Below are positions 9,241 through 16,323 of a stretch of DNA of 64,000 nucleotides, piece by piece. Origin of the DNA: CAYYFX01 sp046330135 (lineage in GTDB: Bacteria > ARS69); contig JAXLTI010000007.1 of NCBI GenBank assembly GCA_046330135.1, positions 124,001 to 188,000 of the forward strand, written 5' to 3'. The notes under the pieces are model-generated. The model did not search any database, was not told where the DNA came from, and saw nothing but the letters and a program-made list of their open reading frames with translations. Within the stretch, counting starts at the first letter, position 1. The number at the start of each line of letters is the position of its first letter. The position numbers and the translations under genes are program-made.

Positions 9241-9864
9241 GTGACGGATCCCGCGACGCCGATGCGGGTGCTGGGCGTGACCGGCGGCATCGGCGCCGGC
9301 AAGAGCGCCGTGGCGCAGATCCTCGCCGAGCGCGGGGCGCGCGTCTTCGACGCCGACCGCACGGTGCGCGAGCTCTACGCGGGAGGCGAGCTGCCGCGCC
9401 GGATCGCGCGGCGGTTCGGGAGCGCGGTGATGGCTCGGGACGGCTCCGTGGACCGCCCGGCGCTCGCGGAGGTGATCTTCGCGAACGCGGCCGCCCGGGC
9501 CGACCTCGAGTCGATGGTGCATCCGGAGGTCCGTCGACGCGCGGCCGCGTGGCTCGCGGAGCTGGCGGAGGAGCGCTTCGCGGGAATCGCCGTCATCGAC
9601 GCGGCGCTCCTCGTGGAGGCCACGCCGCCGTATCCGCTCGACGCGCTCCTCGTCGTCACTGCGCCCGAGGAGCTGCGGCTCGCGCGACTCGAGGCGCGCG
9701 GAGTCCCGCGGGCGGAAGCGCGGCGTCGCGTGGCCGCGCAGACCTCGGACGAGGCGCGCCTCGCGCGCGCGGACGTCGTGGTGGTGAACGACGGACCCCT
9801 CGAGGATCTCGCGAGCCGGGTGCAGGCGGCGCTCCGCGAACTCGGGTGGGACGAGGCTCCGTGA
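9241..9864 (+). CDS. coaE: Dephospho-CoA kinase
   Basis: Catalyses the last step of coenzyme A synthesis, phosphorylating the 3'-OH of the dephospho-CoA ribose with ATP. 207 aa, normal for CoaE. The P-loop GVTGGIGAGKS lies at the N-terminus, then FDADRTVRELY, the HPEVRRRA segment and the C-terminal AQTSDEARLARADVVVVNDG stretch typical of the family. The GTG at 9241 sits directly after the polA stop. An ATG at 9262 (MRVLGVTGG) is an equally plausible start and would match the usual length better. polA-coaE adjacency is common in bacteria, so the two probably share a transcript with ftsK. Confidence 0.94.
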   Translation: MTDPATPMRVLGVTGGIGAGKSAVAQILAERGARVFDADRTVRELYAGGELPRRIARRFGSAVMARDGSVDRPALAEVIFANAAARADLESMVHPEVRRRAAAWLAELAEERFAGIAVIDAALLVEATPPYPLDALLVVTAPEELRLARLEARGVPRAEARRRVAAQTSDEARLARADVVVVNDGPLEDLASRVQAALRELGWDEAP

Positions 9865-9881
9865 TCCGGGTACACTGACCG

Positions 9882-9900
9882 GACGCCCCCGGTGGGCGTC
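9882..9900 (+). other. Stem-loop upstream of prfB
   Basis: Perfect 7-bp inverted repeat GACGCCC/GGGCGTC with a 5-nt loop between coaE and prfB. No T-run follows. A TACACT at 9871-9876 could be a -10 box placing a transcript start at this hairpin, so it may cap the prfB mRNA rather than end the coaE one. Both readings are tentative. Confidence 0.35.
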
Positions 9901-9912
9901 GGGAGGAAGGAC

Positions 9913-11041
9913 ATGAACGAAGAGTTCCGCAAGGCGCTCGGCTCGCTCGAGCAGAGGCTCGCCGACCTCGGGAGGTACCTTTGACGTCGACGTCAAGCGT
10001 CGACGTATCGCGGAGCTCGAGGAGGTCGCGGGGAAGCCGGATTTCTGGGACCGCGCGAACGAGGCGCAGCGCGTGCTGCGCGAGCTCTCCGCCGAGAAGG
10101 GATGGGTGAGCGCGGTCGACGCCGCGAGCCGGCGCCGTGACGACCTCGCCGTGCTCGCGGAGCTCGCCTACGAGGAGCGAGACGAGGCGGCCGAGACCGA
10201 GACGCGGCAGGGGATCGCGACGCTCGAGGAAGACGTCCGCCACCTCGAGGTCCGCAGCCTCTTCCGCGACGAGGCGGACACCCGCGCGGCGATTCTCACG
10301 GTCAACCCCGGCGCCGGCGGCGTGGACAGCCAGGACTGGGCGGAGATGCTCTTCCGCATGTACCTGCGCTGGGCCGCCCGCAAGGGCTTCGAGACGGAGA
10401 TCGTGAACCAGCAGCCGGGCGAGGAAGCCGGGCTCAAGAGCGCGGGCGTGATCGTGCGCGGGGAGTACGCCTACGGCCACCTGAAGGTCGAGAGCGGCAT
10501 TCATCGGCTCGTGCGCATTTCGCCCTTCGACGCGCAGCACCGCCGCCACACGTCGTTCGCGTCGGTGTTCGTGTACCCGGAGGCGGACGAGGACGTGCCC
10601 ATCGAGATCGACGAGGGCGACCTGAAGTGGGACGCTTTCCGTGCGTCGGGCGCGGGCGGGCAGCACGTCAACAAGACGAGCTCCGCGGTGCGCGTCACGC
10701 ACATCCCCACGGGCATCGTGGTCACGTGCCAGACGGAGCGCTCGCAGCACCGGAACCGCGCCACCGCGCTTTCGCTCCTCAAGTCGCGCCTCTACGATCT
10801 CAAGCTCGAGGAGGAGCGCAAGAAGCGCGAGGCCATCGAGGAGACGAAGACGGACATCTCGTGGGGCAACCAGATCCGCTCGTACGTGTTCCAGCCCTAC
10901 ACGCTCGTGAAGGACCATCGCCTGGACCTGGAGACCGGTAACGTGCAGGCCGTGATGGACGGGGACATCGATCGCTTCATCGAGGCGGCGCTGCTCGCCG
11001 GGCTCGGCAGCGCGTCGCGCGGGGCGGGGGAGAAGAAGTGA
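9913..11041 (+). CDS. prfB: Peptide chain release factor 2 (programmed +1 frameshift)
   Basis: RF2 releases nascent protein at UGA and UAA. The first frame starts at ATG 9913 and gives 23 codons before an in-frame TGA at 9982-9984. Translation resumes in the +1 frame from GAC at 9983 and runs to 11041, about 375 aa in total. The SPF tripeptide that reads the stop codon is present (LVRISPFDAQHRRHTSF), as is the peptidyl-hydrolysis motif GGQ (residues 248-250 of the shifted product) in GAGGQHVNKTSSAVR. The SPF-GGQ distance matches E. coli RF2. This is normal autoregulation and not a broken gene. The stop overlaps lysS by 4 nt. Confidence 0.96.
9970..9985 (+). promoter_or_regulatory. RF2 programmed +1 frameshift signal
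   Basis: An internal Shine-Dalgarno-like GGGAGG (9970-9975) is followed after one codon (TAC) by the slippery CTT (9979-9981) and TGA, then C. This is the same spacing as the E. coli prfB site. When RF2 is scarce the ribosome slips +1 on CTT and completes RF2. Confidence 0.95.
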
Positions 11042-12540
11042 CCACCGCCGGCGTTCCCTCCGTGGACGAGAACGACCAGATCCGCTTCCGGCGCGAGAAG
11101 CGCGCGCGGCTGGAGGAGGCGGGGATCCCCGTGTACCCCACGTCGTACCCCGTGACGCACACGGCGAAGGAGGCGCTCGACGCGTTCGTGGACGGCGGGC
11201 CCGAGGTGCGTGTGGCGGTTGCGGGACGGGTCGTTTCACGGCGGAGGATGGGCCGCGCCACGTTCCTTCATCTCCTGGATCGCTCCGCCCGCCTGCAGGT
11301 CTACGTGCGCGAGGAAGCGGTGGGCGAGGACGCGTACGAGCGGTTGGAGCTCGTGGACCTGGGGGACTTCGTGGGCGTCACCGGGCCCATGTTCCGAACG
11401 CGGACCGGCGAGGAGACCGTCCGAGTGGAGGAGTGGACGTTCCTCGCGAAGGCGCATCGGCCGCTCCCGGAGAAGTGGCACGGCCTCGCCGACAAGGAGA
11501 TCCGCTTCCGGCAGCGCTACCTCGATCTCGTCGTGAACGAGGACGCGCGTCGCGTGTTCCAGGCGCGCTCGAAGATCATCCGCGCGATGCGCCGCGTGCT
11601 GGACGCGAAGGATTTCCTCGAGGTCGAGACGCCCATCCTGCAGCCGATCCACGGCGGCGCGGCGGCGCGGCCCTTCCGCACCCTGCACAACGCGCTCGGC
11701 CTGACCCTCTTCCTGAGAATCGCGAACGAGCTCTACCTCAAGCGCTGTCTCGTGGGCGGGCTGGAGCGCGTCTACGAGTTCGCGAAGGACTTCCGGAACG
11801 AAGGGATGGATCGCACGCACCAGCCCGAGTTCACGATGCTCGAGACGTACCAGGCCTACGCGGACTATCGCGCCGGGATGGCGCTCACCGAGGAGCTCGT
11901 CGCCGCGGCGTGCGAGGCGGCGAACGGAGCCCCCCGCGTGGAGTACCGCGGGCGCACGCTGGACTTCTCGCGCCCCTGGCGGCGCGTGCCGTACTTCGAG
12001 GCGCTGGCCGCGGCCACCGGGCGGGATCTCTCCTCCCTGGACGAGGGGATCGTCCGCGCCGCGCTCGCGGAGCGCTCGCTCGAAGCTCCCGAGGGCGCCA
12101 CGCCGTCCCGGCTCGTGGACGAGCTGTTCTCGGCGACCGTGCAGCCGGACCTCTTCGAGCCGGTGTTCATCACGGATCATCCCAAGGCGCTCTCGCCCCT
12201 CGCCAAGGGGAAGCCGGATGCCCCGCACCTCGTCGAGCGCTTCGAGCCGTATCTTGCCGGCATGGAGGTGGGGAACGGCTTCTCGGAGCTGAACGACCCG
12301 CTCGAGCAGCGCGCGCGCTTCGAGGAGCAGATGGCGCGCGGCGGCCGGGAGGAGGACGTCATGGTGCTGGACGAGCCGTTCCTCCGCGCGCTGGAGCACG
12401 GCATGCCGCCGGCGTCGGGGCTCGGCATCGGCATCGATCGTCTCGTGATGGTGCTCACCGCGCAGGAGCAGATCCGCGAGGTGATCCTCTTCCCCCAGAT
12501 GCGGCCCGAAGGCGCTCCGGCCGAAGATCCCGAGGCGTAG
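11038..12540 (+). CDS. lysS: Lysyl-tRNA synthetase, class II
   Basis: Charges tRNA-Lys with lysine. 500 aa, the normal length for bacterial LysS. An N-terminal OB-fold anticodon-binding domain (about 50-160) is followed by the class II catalytic core: EVETPIL (motif 1 region), FRNEGMDRTHQPEFTMLE (motif 2) and GLGIGIDRLVMVLT (motif 3). ELNDPLEQRARFEEQ is the usual LysS segment preceding motif 3. The GTG start at 11038 overlaps the prfB stop, and prfB-lysS is a recurrent gene pair. The stop is 1 nt before the next start, so it is transcribed with the Lol genes. Confidence 0.96.
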   Translation: MTTAGVPSVDENDQIRFRREKRARLEEAGIPVYPTSYPVTHTAKEALDAFVDGGPEVRVAVAGRVVSRRRMGRATFLHLLDRSARLQVYVREEAVGEDAYERLELVDLGDFVGVTGPMFRTRTGEETVRVEEWTFLAKAHRPLPEKWHGLADKEIRFRQRYLDLVVNEDARRVFQARSKIIRAMRRVLDAKDFLEVETPILQPIHGGAAARPFRTLHNALGLTLFLRIANELYLKRCLVGGLERVYEFAKDFRNEGMDRTHQPEFTMLETYQAYADYRAGMALTEELVAAACEAANGAPRVEYRGRTLDFSRPWRRVPYFEALAAATGRDLSSLDEGIVRAALAERSLEAPEGATPSRLVDELFSATVQPDLFEPVFITDHPKALSPLAKGKPDAPHLVERFEPYLAGMEVGNGFSELNDPLEQRARFEEQMARGGREEDVMVLDEPFLRALEHGMPPASGLGIGIDRLVMVLTAQEQIREVILFPQMRPEGAPAEDPEA

Positions 12541-12541
12541 C

Positions 12542-13768
12542 GTGGGCTTCGAGTGGTTCGTCGCCTCGCGCTACTTGCGCGCGAAGGGACGCAGCCGCTT
12601 CCGGGCGCTCATCACCGTGCTCGCGGTCGGCGGCGTCACGGTGGGCGTGGCGTCCGCGATCACGGTCCTCGGCGTGATGAACGGGTTCACGAAGGAAGTG
12701 CGCGACCGCATCGTCGGCACGAACGCGCACATCGTGCTGCTGGACCCCGCGGAGGAGGGGCTCCTCCACGTGGACGAGGTTCGCGCGCGCGTCCAGAAGT
12801 TCGACGGCGTGGAGGCCACGGCGCCCTTCGTCTTCGGGAAGGTGCTGCTGACGTCGGACCAGGAGTCCGAGGGCGCGATCCTGCGCGGCACCGACGAACC
12901 GGCCGAGGCCCGCGTGACCGACGTGGTCTCGCGGATCACCCCGCGCAACGCCTCGCTCGATCTCCAGGACGCCGGGACCGCGAAGGCGCCGGGAATCGTG
13001 CTCGGGAAGGACCTCGCGCTGCGCCTTCGCGTGGTGATCGGTGATCAGGTGGTGGCCACCGTGCCGGACGCGCGTCGCCGCGGGATCCCGCGCATGCGCA
13101 CCTTCGTGGTGACCGGCACCTTCGAGTCGGGGATCTTCGAGTACGACTCGGCCTTGGCGTTCACCTCCATCGACGCGGCCCGCGATGCGCTCGACATGGG
13201 CGATCGCGTCACCGGAATCCTCGTCCGCGTGAAGCACATGGAGGAGGCGCCGGAGATCGGCCGGCGGATCATGACGGGGATCACGGCGCCGGCGCTCTGG
13301 GCGAACGACTGGGTCCGGCAGAACAAGCAGCTCTTCCTCTGGATGAAGATCGAGAAGATCGTGGGCTACCTCCTCTTCGCGATCATCCTCGTCGTGGCCG
13401 CGTTCCTCATCGCCTCCACCTTGATCATGATCGTCCTCGAGAAGACGCGCGAGATCGGCGTGCTGCTCTCGCTCGGCGCGGGGCGCAAGGGCGTGCGGCG
13501 CGTGTTCCTCCTGGAGGGCATGGCGATCGGAGGCTTCGGCACGGCGCTCGGGTGTCTGATGGGCTGGCTGCTGTGCGTCGCGCTCGACCACTACCGGCTG
13601 CCGCTTCCGGGGGACGTCTACTTCATCGACACGCTTCCCGTGCGGCTCTGGTGGGGCGACGTCGCGCTCGTGGCGGGGCTGGCCCTGGTGATCTGCTTCT
13701 CTTCGGCGCTCTACCCGTCCTGGCGGGCGTCACGACTGGTCCCGCTGGAAGCGATTCGGTATGAGTGA
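12542..13768 (+). CDS. lolE: Lipoprotein-releasing ABC transporter permease, LolC/LolE family
   Basis: Inner-membrane permease that extracts outer-membrane lipoproteins and hands them to LolA. 408 aa. The opening FVASRYLRAKGRSRFRALIT followed by a first membrane helix (about 20-45) is characteristic. A periplasmic domain follows (about 46-265), then three helices near 270-300, 315-345 and 370-395, with EKTREIGVLLSLGAGRKGVRRVF between them. Only one permease is present, so it probably works as a homodimer (LolF-like) and I cannot say whether it is LolC or LolE. GTG start 1 nt after lysS. Its end overlaps lolD by 8 nt, showing tight coupling to the ATPase. Confidence 0.88.
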   Translation: MGFEWFVASRYLRAKGRSRFRALITVLAVGGVTVGVASAITVLGVMNGFTKEVRDRIVGTNAHIVLLDPAEEGLLHVDEVRARVQKFDGVEATAPFVFGKVLLTSDQESEGAILRGTDEPAEARVTDVVSRITPRNASLDLQDAGTAKAPGIVLGKDLALRLRVVIGDQVVATVPDARRRGIPRMRTFVVTGTFESGIFEYDSALAFTSIDAARDALDMGDRVTGILVRVKHMEEAPEIGRRIMTGITAPALWANDWVRQNKQLFLWMKIEKIVGYLLFAIILVVAAFLIASTLIMIVLEKTREIGVLLSLGAGRKGVRRVFLLEGMAIGGFGTALGCLMGWLLCVALDHYRLPLPGDVYFIDTLPVRLWWGDVALVAGLALVICFSSALYPSWRASRLVPLEAIRYE

Positions 13769-14501
13769 GGAGACCCCGGTGCTGTCGGGAAAGGGGCTGG
13801 TGCGGCGCTTTCCGTCCGGGGGCGGGTGGCTCGAGGTCCTGCGCGGCATCGACCTCGACGTGTCCCGCGGGGAGATGGTCGTGATCATCGGGCCTTCCGG
13901 CTCGGGAAAGAGCACGCTCCTGCACTGCCTCGGCGGCCTCGACCGCCCGGACGGGGGGACCGTGTCCGTGCGCGGGGCGGATCTCTCGGGCAAGAAGGAC
14001 GCCGAGCTGTCCCGGATCCGGAACCAGGACCTCGGATTCGTCTTCCAGTTCCACCACCTGCTGCCGGACTTCACCGCCCTGGAAAACGTCATGCTCCCGG
14101 TGCTGATCGCCGGGTCGCCGAAGGAAGCCGCCACCGAGCGCGCGCAGCGCGCCCTGGACGACGTCGGGCTGCTCCCGCGCGCGCACCATTCGCCCGGTGA
14201 GCTGTCGGGCGGAGAGCAGCAGCGCGTCGCCGTGGCGCGGGCCCTCGTCAACGATCCCGCGGTCGTCCTCGCCGACGAGCCCTCCGGGAACCTGGATCCG
14301 GTGACGGGCGGCTCCCTGCACGCGCTCCTGCAGGGACTGCGCGTGCAGCGGGGCGCCACGTTCGTCGTCGCCACGCACGATCCGGGTCTCGCGCGCGGGG
14401 CCAGTCGGGTCTTCTCGTTGCAGGCGGGGCACCTCGTGGCCGTCGCGCCGGGCGAAGCCGGGCGCGCGGTCGTCGCCGCCGCCGCGGAGAGCGGGTCGTG
14501 A
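13761..14501 (+). CDS. lolD: Lipoprotein-releasing ABC transporter ATPase LolD
   Basis: ATPase that drives the LolC/E permease, 246 aa. Walker A GPSGSGKST is near residues 44-52. The Q-loop FQFHHLLPDFTALENV carries the HHLLP element usual in LolD. The signature LSGGEQQR is near 147-154 and Walker B VVLADEPSGNLDP near 165-177, followed by the H-loop THD. It overlaps the permease by 8 nt and mcsA by 4 nt. MacB or FtsE ATPases are similar, but the LolC/E partner directly upstream decides the call. Confidence 0.9.
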   Translation: MSEETPVLSGKGLVRRFPSGGGWLEVLRGIDLDVSRGEMVVIIGPSGSGKSTLLHCLGGLDRPDGGTVSVRGADLSGKKDAELSRIRNQDLGFVFQFHHLLPDFTALENVMLPVLIAGSPKEAATERAQRALDDVGLLPRAHHSPGELSGGEQQRVAVARALVNDPAVVLADEPSGNLDPVTGGSLHALLQGLRVQRGATFVVATHDPGLARGASRVFSLQAGHLVAVAPGEAGRAVVAAAAESGS

Positions 14502-15076
14502 ACTGCGAGCGCTGCGGGAAGCGTCCGGGCTCGGTCCGCTACACCGAGGTGACCGGCGGGCAGGCGCGCAAGCAACTCGTGTGCGCGGAATGCGCGCAGG
14601 AGCTGGGCTTCGAGACGCCGTCGCCGGCCACGGAAGCTCCCGAGGCGGGCGAAGCTCCCGCCCTCCCGCCGCCCGCGAAGATCTTCGGCGTCGTGAGCAT
14701 CGACGAGACGCTCAAGGCCGCCGAGGACGCCGCCGCCGAGCCCGAGGACGCCCGGCGCTGTCCCGAGTGCGGTCTCACGGCGGCCGCCTTCCGCACGCAG
14801 TCGCTGTTCGGGTGTCCGCGCTGCTACGAGGCCTTCGAAGAGGGGCTGGATCTCCTCCTGAAGCGGCTGCACGGGGCGGTGACGCATCGCGGCCGCCTGC
14901 CGCGGGGGAACGCGCTGGCGGCGGAAGCGGAACCCGGGGCGCTCCGGCGCGAGTTGGACGACGCGATCCAGCGCCAGGACTTCCAGCGCGCGGCATACCT
15001 GCGCGACCGCCTGCGCGAGCGCGAGCGGAGCGGCGGCGGTCCCCGCGACCTCGCGGGCGAGGGAGGCGCGCCGTGA
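14498..15076 (+). CDS. mcsA: McsA-like zinc-finger/UVR protein, activator of protein arginine kinase
   Basis: Small partner that stimulates the arginine kinase McsB. 192 aa. Two zinc-binding pairs are seen near the N-terminus (NCERC, then VCAEC) and two more near 85-110 (CPEC, then GCPRC), the usual treble layout. A UVR-type helix pair (LRRELDDAIQRQDFQRAAYLRDRLRE) closes the protein at about 147-172. An Ala/Pro linker separates the two zinc units. The GTG start overlaps lolD, and the stop overlaps mcsB by 4 nt. The pairing with mcsB and nearby clpC supports the role. No ctsR repressor gene is next to it. Confidence 0.85.
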   Translation: MNCERCGKRPGSVRYTEVTGGQARKQLVCAECAQELGFETPSPATEAPEAGEAPALPPPAKIFGVVSIDETLKAAEDAAAEPEDARRCPECGLTAAAFRTQSLFGCPRCYEAFEEGLDLLLKRLHGAVTHRGRLPRGNALAAEAEPGALRRELDDAIQRQDFQRAAYLRDRLRERERSGGGPRDLAGEGGAP

Positions 15077-16143
15077 GGCCCGCGGATCTCGGCGGACGCC
15101 TCGCGGAGTGGCTCGACGGAACGGGTCCCTCGAGCGACGTCGTGCTGTCGAGCCGGGTGCGACTGGCGCGCAACCTCGGCGGCATCCCGTTCCCGAATCG
15201 CGCCGACGACGGGCGACTCTCGAGCACCTTCGACGCGGTGGCCGCCGCCGTGCACAGCGCGAAGTGTCTCGGCCGCGCCGCGGTGTGGGACCTCGACGAG
15301 CTGTCCGCGTGGGATCGCCGGCTGCTCATCGAGCGGCACCTCGCCACCGCGCGTCTCGCGGAAGGTCGCGGGCGTCGCGGCGTGTGCGTGGCGCCGGGCG
15401 AGCGTCTCGGCATGATGATCAACGAGGAGGACCACCTCCGGATCCAGTCCGTCGTGTCGGGGTTCGACCTGGCGGCGGCGTTACGCGGCGCGGTCGAGCT
15501 GGATCTCGAGCTGGAGACCGCGCTGGACTACGCGGTCTCTCCGGATCGGGGGTATCTCACGGCCTGCCCCACGAACGTCGGCACGGGGATGCGCGGCTCG
15601 GTGCTCGTGCACCTTCCGGGGCTCGTGCTCGCCGGCGAGATCCGCAAGGTGCACCGCGCGGTGGCGGAGATGGGCATGGCCGTGCGCGGCTGGTTCGGCG
15701 AGGGCTCCGCGGCGCTCGGGGACTTCCATCAGGTCTCGAACCAGCGGAAGCTGGGGCCCACGGAGGAGGAGATCGTCGAGGAGCTGGGCAAGGTCTGCCG
15801 GCGCATCCTCGAGCTGGAGCTCGAGGCGCGCGAGCAACTGGTCACGTCCACGTCGCGGCGGCGCCGTCTCGAGGACCGGGTCCATCGATCCTGGGCGATC
15901 CTGCGGTCGGCGCGACTGTTGACCGTGGAGTCCGTCATGGCCTGCGCCTCGGACGTTCGCTTCGGGAAGTGGATGGGGCGCTTCGAGGCGGTGCCCACCG
16001 AGAAGCTCAACCGACTGGCCCTGCTCACTCAACCGGCGCATCTTGGACGATCGGAGGGCAGGGTGCTCTCCGGGGAAGAAGCGGACTGGGCGAGGGCGCG
16101 CCTGGTCCGCGCCGAGTTCGCGGACTTTCCGGTGGAAGGTTGA
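15073..16143 (+). CDS. mcsB: Protein arginine kinase McsB
   Basis: Phosphorylates arginines on damaged or regulatory proteins, marking them for ClpC-ClpP. 356 aa, the usual length. The phosphagen-kinase fold shows VVLSSRVRLARNL (ATP-binding arginines), the MINEEDHLRIQ loop, and the active-site cysteine Cys165 in LTACPTNVGTGMRGSVLVHLPGL, followed by DFHQVSNQ. The C-terminal pArg-sensing tail is present but not aligned here. Start GTG overlaps mcsA. It is transcribed with the Lol genes, while clpC has its own promoter 110 nt downstream. Known mostly from Firmicutes, so its presence in an LPS-bearing cell is notable. Confidence 0.92.
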   Translation: MRPADLGGRLAEWLDGTGPSSDVVLSSRVRLARNLGGIPFPNRADDGRLSSTFDAVAAAVHSAKCLGRAAVWDLDELSAWDRRLLIERHLATARLAEGRGRRGVCVAPGERLGMMINEEDHLRIQSVVSGFDLAAALRGAVELDLELETALDYAVSPDRGYLTACPTNVGTGMRGSVLVHLPGLVLAGEIRKVHRAVAEMGMAVRGWFGEGSAALGDFHQVSNQRKLGPTEEEIVEELGKVCRRILELELEAREQLVTSTSRRRRLEDRVHRSWAILRSARLLTVESVMACASDVRFGKWMGRFEAVPTEKLNRLALLTQPAHLGRSEGRVLSGEEADWARARLVRAEFADFPVEG

Positions 16144-16252
16144 CCCGCGTCGGCGGTCAAGCATCGGCGGCCGGCGGACGATGGATTCACTCAGACGGCG
16201 CACACGTCGATTCGCACGCGTTCTCCGGAATTTGCGCCCGTCGGGAGAAACC

Positions 16253-16281
16253 GTGAGGGTCTGGGCGATTCTGGGTATAAT
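16253..16281 (+). promoter_or_regulatory. Promoter of clpC
   Basis: A perfect -10 TATAAT at 16276-16281 stands out in this GC-rich region. A weak -35 (GTGAGG, 16253-16258) lies 17 nt upstream. The predicted start near 16288 gives a ~36-nt leader with GGGAGGAAG ahead of the clpC ATG. I saw no obvious CtsR- or CIRCE-type heptad repeat overlapping it. Confidence 0.6.
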
Positions 16282-16323
16282 CGCCTGAGTTCCGGGTGTC
16301 CGGGAGGACGGGAGGAAGCTCTC

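Noticed and set aside
9913..9984. prfB as a frameshifted pseudogene
   Set aside because: The interruption is exactly the RF2 programmed frameshift signal and the product is complete after shifting.
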